From Gemmatimonadota bacterium (lineage in GTDB: Bacteria; Gemmatimonadota; Gemmatimonadetes; Gemmatimonadales; Gemmatimonadaceae), in the NCBI GenBank assembly GCA_016874035.1, contig VGVM01000009.1:1-58758 (forward strand): 58,758 bases of DNA. The letters are read 5' to 3'. A program made the position numbers and the translations under genes. Shown here one piece after another: positions 49,836-58,758 of the stretch (its first letter is position 1; every line of letters begins with the position of its first letter). Below the pieces are notes generated by a model. It saw only the letters and a program-made list of their open reading frames with translations. It was not told where the DNA came from and did not search any database.

Positions 49836-51671
49836 ATGACGGGTCGAACGATGGCAGGGCGTTGCGCGTTGGTCGCGCTCACAGCGGTTTCATCTGCCGG
49901 CGCCGAAGCGGTGCAGGCCCAGGCCGCTCGCGGTGCGAATCCGAATGCGCCCAAGCTCATGGTCAGCGCCTGCCGTACGGATGACAAGGCGCTCGCCGTC
50001 CTCTGCGCCGACAAGGTGCGCAGCCAGATCGAAGGCGACATCTCCTACCGGAGCATCTACGTCCGGACGAAGGATGACGTCGAGAATGCCTTGCGTCAGT
50101 CGGGCTATGACCCGGCGGTTGCGCTCGGCCCCGGCGACGCCACGGCGTTGGCGAAGACGATCTCGGCCGACCTGTATGTGGACGTGACGGTATCGAAGAC
50201 GGCCGCCGGCCTCAAGGCGACCGCGGCGGCCATCCCGCAGCGCGACGCGAACCTCGTGCAGCCGCTCGGTACGTTCGAGGGCGCCAGGATCGAGGCCGTC
50301 GCGCAGCAGATCTCGAAGTCGTTCAGCGACGTCTTCGATAAGACCTGGGAGCGCCAGAAGAACTGCTTCACGTTTGTGCGCGAACGCCGCTATCCCGAGG
50401 CGCAGAAGGCCATTGATGACGGCTTGAAGGCCAATCCGAACTCGACCTGGATGCGCTACTGCCAGCTCAACCTCGCCAAGGACCAGCGTGCCGGCGCCGA
50501 CGCGATCATCAAGGTCGCCGAGGCAATCCGCCAGTTCGACCCGATGAGCCGCACCGTGCTGTCCGAGCTCGTTCCGCGGTACGATGCCGCCGGCAACAAG
50601 GAGAAGAAGCTGGCCGCGCTGCAGGACCTGCAGAAGGCCGACCCGACGAACTCCAGCCTCCAGGCGCAGATCGCGAACGACATCGCCGCGATGGGCGACT
50701 TTGAGAAGGCGCTGCCGATCGTGCAGAAGGCGGTCGCGGACAATCCCGGCGACTTGAACCTGATTCGCACCTATTGGAACGTGTTGATCGCCCTGAACCG
50801 GACCAAGGAAGCGATCCAGGTCGGCGACGAGATGGTCAAGCTCGACACGGCGGCGGCCGACTCCGCGTATTACTCGCGGTCGTGGCGCATGGCCGGCCAG
50901 ATTGCCGATACGGCGAAAGCGATCTCCCTGCTGCACGCCGCCGGGGCCAAGTTCCCGAAGGTCGTGGAGTTCCCGCGTACCGAGTCGGCGCTGCTGCGCG
51001 CGACCGGGAAGACTGCGGAGTCGGTCGCGGCTGCGAAGCGCGCGCTCGCAGCGAACCCAAATGAGCGCGGGATGCGGGCGAGCCTGGTGCTCGGCTTGCT
51101 CGGCGAAAGCCCGCCGAACTTCGATGGCGCGATGGCCATGGTCAAGGAAATGCAGGCCGCAAAGGAAGACTCCGCGACCGTTGCCGGATCTGCTGTCAGC
51201 ATCGGCAACCGCATGCGGACCAGCCTTGCGGCGGACAGTGTGCGCGCGAAAGGCGGGGACGCGGAAGCGGTGAAGGCGGCGAGCCACAAGGTGTACGCCA
51301 CAACCGCTTGGGCTGATTCGCTGGCCAAGGGCACGCCGACCGCGGCGCAGGGCAACTTCGTCATGGGTGTCGCGGCGATGTCGCTCGGACAGATCTACCT
51401 GACCGAAGCCGGTGACATCGGTCGAAAGCTCAGCGATGATATCAAGGCACAGAAGCCGGATGCGGCGAAGCAGCGCGCCATGATGGCCGAGGCGTATCCG
51501 CGTGCATGTGCGCTCACCAACAAGGCGAACGAGTACATGACCGTCGCCTCGGGCGCCGTTCCGCAGGGCGGCCGGTTTGCCCCGGACGCCGCACGGCAGG
51601 CGATGGGCGCGATCCAGCAGATGAATCCGTACATCGAGCAAATGACCAAGGCGTACTGCAAGGCGCCGTAG
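49836..51671 (+). CDS. Exported tetratricopeptide-repeat protein, function unknown
   Basis: The 611-residue protein starts after GGAGGAAGG and has a signal peptide (cleavage likely near VQAQA). Residues about 45-160 form a domain that resembles the N-terminal region of secreted TolB/CsgG-like lipoproteins (VLCADKVRSQIEGDISYRSIYVRTKDDVENALRQSGYDP... LAKTISADLYVDVTVSKT). From about residue 175 onward TPR-like helices follow (RRYPEAQKAIDDGLKANPNS, KALPIVQKAVADNPGDLNL, KTAESVAAAKRALAANPNE). It is probably periplasmic. A strong terminator lies just downstream. The function is unknown. Confidence 0.8.
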   Translation: MTGRTMAGRCALVALTAVSSAGAEAVQAQAARGANPNAPKLMVSACRTDDKALAVLCADKVRSQIEGDISYRSIYVRTKDDVENALRQSGYDPAVALGPGDATALAKTISADLYVDVTVSKTAAGLKATAAAIPQRDANLVQPLGTFEGARIEAVAQQISKSFSDVFDKTWERQKNCFTFVRERRYPEAQKAIDDGLKANPNSTWMRYCQLNLAKDQRAGADAIIKVAEAIRQFDPMSRTVLSELVPRYDAAGNKEKKLAALQDLQKADPTNSSLQAQIANDIAAMGDFEKALPIVQKAVADNPGDLNLIRTYWNVLIALNRTKEAIQVGDEMVKLDTAAADSAYYSRSWRMAGQIADTAKAISLLHAAGAKFPKVVEFPRTESALLRATGKTAESVAAAKRALAANPNERGMRASLVLGLLGESPPNFDGAMAMVKEMQAAKEDSATVAGSAVSIGNRMRTSLAADSVRAKGGDAEAVKAASHKVYATTAWADSLAKGTPTAAQGNFVMGVAAMSLGQIYLTEAGDIGRKLSDDIKAQKPDAAKQRAMMAEAYPRACALTNKANEYMTVASGAVPQGGRFAPDAARQAMGAIQQMNPYIEQMTKAYCKAP

Positions 51672-51693
51672 TCGGCCCAACTGGCGCACGACG

Positions 51694-51736
51694 GCGCGGC
51701 CCGCGAGCAATCACGCTCGCGGGCCGCGCTGTTTTC
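51694..51736 (+). terminator. Rho-independent terminator between the TPR gene and the cell-wall cluster
   Basis: GCGCGGCCCGCGAGC at 51694-51708 pairs perfectly with GCTCGCGGGCCGCGC at 51715-51729, followed by TGTTTT. It ends only 18 bases before the rsmH start, so the cell-wall operon must start transcription inside or just after it. Confidence 0.88.
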
Positions 51737-51741
51737 CGGCC

Positions 51742-51747
51742 TATCTT
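51742..51747 (+). promoter_or_regulatory. Candidate -10 box of the rsmH-mraY cluster (leaderless arrangement)
   Basis: TATCTT ends six bases before the GTG start of rsmH. Any -35 contact would fall within the terminator stem. The same hexamer and spacing occur before tilS. Confidence 0.5.
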
Positions 51748-51753
51748 TCCGGC

Positions 51754-52788
51754 GTGACCGACCAGTTCGACAGTCCGTACCACGCGCCCGTGATGGTGGA
51801 GCAGTGCCTGTCGCTGATCCTCGGTGATCGTCCGCCGGCAGCGGCGTCCGCGAACGTACTGGACGGCACGCTCGGCGGCGGCGGGCATAGCGCGGCGTTC
51901 CTCGCGGCCGGCGCACAAGTATCCGCACTCGACCAGGACGCCGCGGCGATCAGCGAGGCGGCAGCGCGCCTTGCCGATGCGGCGGGTGCCGGCCGGTTCC
52001 GCGCGTACGAGTGCAACTTTGCCGATGTGGGGAGCGTTGAGGCACTGGGCGCCGAGCGCTTCGACGGCATCCTGCTCGACCTGGGGGTCTCGTCACGCCA
52101 GCTCGACAACGATGCGCGCGGGTTCACGTTCCGCGAGGGCGCCAAGCTGGACATGCGCATGGCGGCTTCAGGGAACTCCAGCGGGCGTACGGCCGCTGAG
52201 CTGCTGAATGCAGCCGGTCGCGACGAGCTGCGGACGATCTTCCGAGAGTACGGCGACGACCGCCAAGCGGGGCGCCTCGCGAACGCGGTGGTGAAGCGCA
52301 GGGAGCGCGCGCCGTTCGCGACCAGCGACGACCTGGTCGGGGCAATCCGTTCGGTGTACGGGCCGCGGTCCGGGCCGGCCGAGTTCGCACGGCTGTTCCA
52401 GGCAGTGCGGATCGCGGTGAATGACGAGTTTGGCGTGCTGTCGCGCGCGCTGCCGGACCTGCGTGACCGGCTCGCGCCGTCAGGCGTCATCGTCGTGATC
52501 ACCTATCACTCCGGGGAGGACCGGCTGGTGAAGCACGCCTTCCGGGATTGGAGCATCGCCTGCATTTGCCCACCGCGGCAGCCGCGTTGCGTCTGCGGGG
52601 GCTCGCACGCGCTCGGCACCGTGCTGACGCCGAAGGCACTGACCGCCGACGAGTCGGAAGTCGCGCGGAATCCCCGGGCCCGCAGCGCGCACTTGCGCGC
52701 ATGGCGCCGCAGGGCGGAGGCCGCCGCGACACTCGCCTGGGCGGCTCCGGGAAGCCCGCTGGGCGCGCCCCCGCTCCGAGGGGCATGA
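51754..52788 (+). CDS. rsmH: 16S rRNA (cytosine-1402-N4) methyltransferase
   Basis: The 344-residue enzyme (formerly MraW) methylates C1402 in the ribosomal P site using S-adenosylmethionine. Signatures are YHAPVMVEQCLSLI, the SAM loop VLDGTLGGGGHSAAFL, FDGILLDLGVSSRQLDNDARGFTFREGAKLDMRM and VITYHSGEDRLVKHAFR. It opens the division and cell-wall cluster; the usual mraZ regulator gene is absent upstream, where an unrelated TPR gene and its terminator lie. The C-terminal tail is Ala/Arg-rich and longer than usual. The start is a GTG with no ribosome-binding site. Confidence 0.95.
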   Translation: MTDQFDSPYHAPVMVEQCLSLILGDRPPAAASANVLDGTLGGGGHSAAFLAAGAQVSALDQDAAAISEAAARLADAAGAGRFRAYECNFADVGSVEALGAERFDGILLDLGVSSRQLDNDARGFTFREGAKLDMRMAASGNSSGRTAAELLNAAGRDELRTIFREYGDDRQAGRLANAVVKRRERAPFATSDDLVGAIRSVYGPRSGPAEFARLFQAVRIAVNDEFGVLSRALPDLRDRLAPSGVIVVITYHSGEDRLVKHAFRDWSIACICPPRQPRCVCGGSHALGTVLTPKALTADESEVARNPRARSAHLRAWRRRAEAAATLAWAAPGSPLGAPPLRGA

Positions 52789-52789
52789 C

Positions 52790-53107
52790 GTGAAAGGGCG
52801 CGGGGTGATCGCCCTGGTCCTCTTCGGTTTCGTTTGCATCGCGGCAGGCGTCATATGGAGACGGAGTACCGGCATCGCGCGCGCACGCGCGGAGAGCGGC
52901 CTCGAGCAGCGGCGGGCCGCGCTTCGCGCTGAGCGCACGAAGCTCGAAGGCGACATCCGCGACGCGTCGAGCCGGGCCGCGCTCGCCCGGGTAGCCGAGG
53001 ACCGCTTGCACATGCGCATTCCGAATGACAGCCAGGTGATCGTGCTCTCGCGAAGTTCGGTGCCGGTCGTCCGCGCGGCGAACGACCCGTCCAGCCGCGC
53101 GCGCTGA
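52790..53107 (+). CDS. ftsL: FtsL-like cell-division protein
   Basis: The 105-residue protein has one membrane helix (residues about 7-23, VIALVLFGFVCIAAGVIW) and a periplasmic coiled coil (ARAESGLEQRRAALRAERTKLEGDIRDASSRAALARVAEDRLHMRIPN). This is the FtsL/FtsB layout. The call rests on layout and on position between rsmH and ftsI, since FtsL sequences are poorly conserved. FtsL bridges FtsB/FtsQ and activates FtsI-FtsW. The start is a GTG two bases after the rsmH stop. Confidence 0.85.
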   Translation: MKGRGVIALVLFGFVCIAAGVIWRRSTGIARARAESGLEQRRAALRAERTKLEGDIRDASSRAALARVAEDRLHMRIPNDSQVIVLSRSSVPVVRAANDPSSRAR

Positions 53108-53125
53108 ACGCCCGGAACGGACGTC

Positions 53126-55260
53126 GTGGCAATCTCGATCCCTCCGACTTCGGTCCCGCTTGGCCCGCAGCGTGCGCAGGCCGACCCGGCGACGCGCGCC
53201 GGCGAACCCCGCGTCCACTGGGCGCGCGCCGCGATCATGCAGGTCGGGTTCCTCGCCTTTGCCGGCGCGCTGGTCGTGCGCGCCGCGAAGGTGCAGCTGC
53301 TGGAGCGCACGGATTGGCGCACGCGGGCCACCGCGCAGCAGGTCGCCGCCACGCCGCTGCCGGCGCCGCGCGGGACGATCCTCGACGTCAACGGCGCGAT
53401 CCTGGTCGAATCACGGCAGCTGGTCAAGCTGAACGTCGCGCCGCGCGAGGTAGCCGCGACCGTCCGGAAGCGCGGGGACGGCGCCACGCGCGTGGAGACG
53501 CTCACCCGCGGGCTTGCACGCGTCGGTGTGGCACCGGAGTGGATCGCGCGAGTCCGCGATACGAGTCGCGCCTGGGTAGCGATCCCGGGCCGGTTCCTCG
53601 CCACGGACGTCGCGAGCATCACGCGGCTGCGTGGCGTGCACGCGACGCCCGCGATGGAGCGCGTACCCCCGGCGAACGATGGGCTCCGGCGACTGATCGG
53701 CCGGTCGAACGATGCGGGCGGCGCCGTGGATGGCATCGAACGATCGCTCGACGCGCTGCTGCGCGGGACCAGCGGACGCGACGCCTTGCTGCGCGACGCG
53801 CGCGGGCAGCGCATCCGGTCGCCGGACGTCGCGCCGGACGACCCGGTTCCCGGACACACGGTGACGCTGACGATCAATCAGGGGCTGCAGGACATCGCCG
53901 AGCGCGCCCTTGCCGACGCGGTGGCCACCATGCGTGCGGACGGCGGCGATGTCGTCGTGCTGGACCCGCAGACCGGCGAAGTGCGCGCCATGGCGAGCTC
54001 AAGAACCGACCCGCGTTCGGCCGGCGCCACGGCGCTCACGGAACCCTACGAGCCCGGTTCGACGCTCAAGCCGTTCGTGGCGGCGCGGCTGCTCGACATG
54101 GGGCGCGCGCGCGCCGATGAAGTGGTCAACACGCACAACGGCACCTGGATGCTCGGGCAGCGCAAGATCGTGGACGACCACCCGCTGCCGCAGATGTCGC
54201 TTACCGAAGTCATTCAGTACTCGAGCAATATCGGGATCGTGCAGTTTGCGCAGCGACTGAACCCGGCTGAGGAGTTCGGCTTGCTGCGCGACCTGGGGTT
54301 CGGCGCTCCCACCGGGATTCCGTACCCGGTCGAGGCGACCGGCACCTTGCGCTCGCCGAAGCGGTGGGACGGGCTCACCGCATCGTCGATGGCGATGGGC
54401 TACGCCGTGACCGTGACGCCGCTCCAGCTCGCGGCGGCGTACGGGGCGATCGCCAACGGGGGCGAGCTGCTCGAGCCGGCCCTGGTGCGCGAGATCCGCA
54501 CGCCCGATGGCGACCTCAAGTTCCGGCACTCGCGCCGCGTCGTGCGACGCGTGATGAGTCCGGAGTCCGCCCGTGCCCTGCGCGAGATGATGCGCGGCGT
54601 TGTCGAGAGCGGAACGGCGGTTGGGTCGAACCTCTCGACTTTCGACGTCGCGGGGAAGACCGGCACCGCGAAGCGAGTCGAAAACGGTCGCTACGCGGAC
54701 GGGAAGTACACCGCGAGCTTCGTGGGCATGTTCCCGGCGGACAATCCGCAGCTGGTGATCCTTGTCAAGCTCGACAACCCGACCAAGTCCATCTACGGCG
54801 GGCGCGCGGCTGCTCCGGTGTCGAAGGTGGTCTTGCAGGCCGCGCTGGCTGCGCGAGACGCCGCGCTCGACCGCGCGACACTGCAACCGGCGGCGCGTGC
54901 GCTCGCGGCACAGGCCCCGGCTGCGGACAGCGGCGCGCGCACGAGGGGCTCGGAGGATGCAGCTGGCACCGCCCTCGGCGAGCAGCGCACAGGCGCAGGA
55001 TTTTCGCGCCCGGCGGACGTGCGCTGGGTCGCCGACCTCCGCGCCGCGCGGCAGGCGCCGCAACCCGCGCCGTCGGCAAACGTCACCGTGCCCGATGTGC
55101 GAGGACTCCCTGTGCGGCGCGCGGTCGAAGCACTGCACCGGGCCGGATTCCGCGTCACGCTCGCAACGAGCACCTACGGCGCCGACGTAGTGGCCAAGAC
55201 GGCGCCGGCGGCGGGGACGACCATGGCGCTTGGGGCACGCGTGTCGGTGAGCGGCACACA

Positions 55261-55264
<4 letters not shown>
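53126..55264 (+). CDS. ftsI: Division-type penicillin-binding protein with C-terminal PASTA domain
   Basis: The 712-residue class B PBP is the transpeptidase that cross-links septal peptidoglycan. It has a membrane anchor (about residues 37-55), a pedestal domain with the typical RGTILDVNGAIL, and the three active-site motifs: PGSTLKPF (nucleophile serine), YSSN and KTGTA. A proline/alanine-rich linker and one PASTA domain (VTVPDVRGLPVRRAVEALHRAGFRVTLATSTYGADVVAKTAPAAGTTMALGARVSV) close it. PASTA tails are usual in Gram-positive and some other phyla's PBPs and absent from E. coli FtsI. The start is a GTG and the stop overlaps murE by four bases. Confidence 0.95.
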
Positions 55265-56795
<1,531 letters not shown>

Positions 56796-56799
<4 letters not shown>

Positions 56800-58349
56800 G
56801 CCGTAATCCGCGAAGCGGGTCCGCGGCCGGCGCGGGCATGGGCGCGTCGGGCGCATCGGCCATGGCGCCACTGCCGATGGCGAGCGCACTCCACGAGTGG
56901 CCGGAGGCAGGGCGTACGTTCTGGACGCTCCGCCGCGTTGCGGACGCACTGCGCACGCTGGCGCCAACGGCAGGCGTGGGCACGGTCTCGCGGCCCGTGC
57001 TCGGTCACGTGGTGAGCGACATGCCGATCGCGCGGATCTGGACCGACACGCGGACGGTAGAGCCGGGCGATTGTTTCGTGGCGCTGAAGGGCGAACGGTT
57101 CGACGGCGCAGACTTCGCCGCCGAGGCCGTCGCTCGCGGCGCGCGCGCCGTCGTGACGTCCGACGCGCGGCGAGTGGGTGCGCTCGGTGTCCCTGTGCTC
57201 GAGGTGACCGACACACTCGCGGCGTACGGCGCGCTTGCGCGCTACCGGCGTGCGGCCTGGCCCGGCATCGTGATCGCGGTCGGCGGCTCGAACGGCAAGA
57301 CGTCCACCAAGGAACTGGTCCGCGCGGCGCTGGGCGCACGACTCGAGGTGCATGCGACATCCGGCAACCTCAACAACCAGGTCGGGGCACCGCAGACGCT
57401 GCTCGCGCTGCCGGACGCGGCGCACGTGGCTGTCGTCGAGGTCGGGACGAACACGCCCGGTGAGATTGAGATCCTCCGCGACATCGTGTGCCCCGATATG
57501 GCGATCGTCACGTGCATCGCCGAGGAGCATTTGGAGGGCTTCGGTGACCTGGCCGGGGTGCTGCGCGAAGAGGCCGCGCTACTCGACGGCGTCGCGCTCG
57601 CGATCGTTCCCGCGGCAGAGGCGGCGTTGGTTGCCGAAGCGAAGCGACGGGCGAAGGCCGTGCTCACGGTCGGGCTGGGGCAGGGCGAGCTCGCCGCGAC
57701 CTCGCATGGGCTGGGTCCCGATGGTCGCGGGACGATGACGGTTGATGGCGTCGCAGTCAGCGTGCCGCTCCGCGGCGCGCACAGCATGGCGAACGCGATG
57801 TTCGCGCTCGCGGCTGCGCGGGCCTGTGGGGTGTCGCTCGACGACGCCGCGCGCGGATTGGCGCGCCTCGATGCCGGCGCCGTGCCGGGTATGCGCTCGG
57901 CGGTCGAGCCCATCGCGGACTGCCTGCTGGTCAACGACGCGTACAACGCCAATCCGGGTTCGGCGCGCGCGGCGATCGCGCTGCTCGACGCCGTCGCGGG
58001 CGGACGGGCGCGGGTCATCGTGCTGGGGACGATGCGCGAACTGGGTGCGGCTTCGGATTCCGCGCACGACGACATCGCGCGGGCGGCGGTGGCGTCCGGG
58101 GCCGAGCTGGTCGCCGGGATCGGCGAGTTCGCGCCGGCGCTCTCGCGCGTTGCGCCCGGCCACGCGGGCGTCGTTACCGCGCACGACGTGGACGACCTCT
58201 GGCCGACGCTCGAACGCCGGCTCCCGGCGCGCGCCGCGATCTTGCTCAAGGCGTCGCGCGGCGTGCGGCTCGAGCGCATGGTGCCACTCATTCGGGCATG
58301 GGCCGAGGAGAACGAGTCGCCCTACGCCACGCCATCCAGCGGAGACTGA
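56796..58349 (+). CDS. murF: UDP-MurNAc-tripeptide:D-Ala-D-Ala ligase
   Basis: The 517-residue Mur ligase completes the pentapeptide. After a low-complexity Ala/Gly/Ser-rich leader of about 30 residues come IWTDTRTVEPGDCFVALKGERFDGADF, the ATP loop AVGGSNGKTSTKELV, SGNLNNQVGAPQTLL, AVVEVGTNTPGEIEIL, HLEGFGDLAGVLREEAALLDGV, NAMFALAAARACGV and the C-terminal NDAYNANPGSARAAI and GTMRELGAAS, all typical of MurF. The start is a GTG overlapping the murE stop; a later start within the leader is possible. mraY follows five bases after its stop. Confidence 0.95.
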
Positions 58350-58354
58350 CCGCC

Positions 58355-58758
58355 ATGCTCTACGATCTGCTGTTTCCGCTGCAGGAATACTTCACGCCGC
58401 TCCGCCTGTTCCAGTACCAGTCGTTCCGGGCGGCCGGCGCGGCGGTCACGGCGCTGCTGCTCGCCTTTGTCGTGGGGCCACGCATCATCGTGATCCTGCG
58501 GCGGATGCAGGTGCATCAGGCCGTGCGCGACGGCACGCCCGAGTCACACCAGGGCAAGCACGACACGCCGACCATGGGCGGCTTCATCATCCTGACATCG
58601 GTGCTGCTGCCGACGTTGCTCTGGATGCGGACCAACAATCGCTACGTCTGGATCGCGCTGATCACCACGCTCTGGATGGGCGGGATTGGGTTCCTCGACG
58701 ACTACCTGAAGGTCCGGCAGCGGCGCCTCGGCCTGAAGAACGAAGGGCTGGTTGAGCG
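58355..58758 (+). CDS. mraY: Phospho-MurNAc-pentapeptide transferase, N-terminal part
   Basis: The frame starts MLYDLLFPLQEYFTPLRLFQYQSFRAAGAAVTALLLAF and runs off the right edge after 134 codons. It shows the first membrane segments and the conserved GKHDTPTMGGFIIL motif of MraY, then GIGFLDDYLKVRQRRLGLKNE, which carries the paired aspartates of the active site. MraY transfers the MurNAc-pentapeptide to undecaprenyl phosphate, making lipid I. Its position after murF is the standard order. Confidence 0.97.
   Translation, partial: MLYDLLFPLQEYFTPLRLFQYQSFRAAGAAVTALLLAFVVGPRIIVILRRMQVHQAVRDGTPESHQGKHDTPTMGGFIILTSVLLPTLLWMRTNNRYVWIALITTLWMGGIGFLDDYLKVRQRRLGLKNEGLVE

Noticed and set aside
49890-51710. 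606-residue minus-strand open frame opposite the exported TPR protein
   Set aside because: The plus-strand frame has a ribosome-binding site, signal peptide, TPR-like units and a terminator; the reverse frame has none.

Overview
The window is high-GC, gene-dense chromosomal DNA from a diderm (outer-membrane) bacterium. I infer Gemmatimonadota or a close relative. The reasons are a SusC/SusD (RagA/RagB) pair, a riboswitch-controlled TonB-dependent receptor, DUF4097 and DUF4159 proteins, a membrane-anchored LuxR-type regulator beside a DUF4199 protein, a DivIVA protein and a PASTA-tailed PBP in a diderm, a MurE with the meso-diaminopimelate signature, and a glutaminyl-tRNA synthetase. The phylum is an inference from gene content; no rRNA or full marker set is present.

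Layout. 1-6.8 kb: the tail of an unknown protein, a lipoprotein, a secreted metallo-beta-lactamase-fold hydrolase, a TPP riboswitch with the TonB receptor it controls, a small membrane protein and a penicillin-acylase-family hydrolase. 6.9-11.5 kb: susC/susD-type outer-membrane uptake pair. 11.5-17.3 kb: nitronate monooxygenase-like enzyme, hotdog-fold protein, oligopeptidase B, DUF4097 and DUF4159 proteins. 17.3-27.3 kb: glnS, a membrane c-type cytochrome divergent from a PQQ/cytochrome c dehydrogenase, the anchored LuxR regulator, DUF4199, a MATE exporter, an SGNH hydrolase, an amidohydrolase and an NTF2-like protein. 27.4-30.6 kb: a leucine-type tRNA with a valine anticodon, a strong terminator and the three-gene proton-translocating transhydrogenase. 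30.6-31.3 kb is a gene-poor stretch holding a near-perfect palindrome. 31.3-37 kb: htpX-lemA, then tilS-hpt-ftsH. 37.2-44.5 kb: a PLP-binding protein, divIVA, purine nucleoside phosphorylase, ileS, a DksA/TraR-like protein, lspA and a RluA-family pseudouridine synthase in a tightly overlapping run. 44.5-48 kb: a chemotaxis signalling cluster whose first two genes (cheW, cheD) are broken and joined, followed by intact cheB, two cheW genes and a TPR protein. 48-51.7 kb: two tandem copies of a palindromic repeat, a metallopeptidase, a 56-residue membrane protein, tRNA-Val and a TPR protein. 51.7 kb to the end: the division and cell-wall cluster rsmH-ftsL-ftsI-murE-murF-mraY, running off the window.

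Three themes recur. First, many first-in-transcript genes have a TANNNT-type -10 box ending only 5-9 bases before the start codon, which predicts leaderless mRNAs. Second, a family of roughly 180-230 bp imperfect palindromes sits between co-directional genes (one copy after ftsH, two in tandem after the chemotaxis TPR gene). Third, overlapping stop/start codons (ATGA, GTGA) tie the housekeeping and cell-wall genes into long operons.

The most unusual items are the leucine-type tRNA carrying anticodon GAC, the cheW/cheD junction, the palindromic repeat family and the leaderless promoter pattern. All functional calls rest on motif and family recognition by eye; no database search was run.
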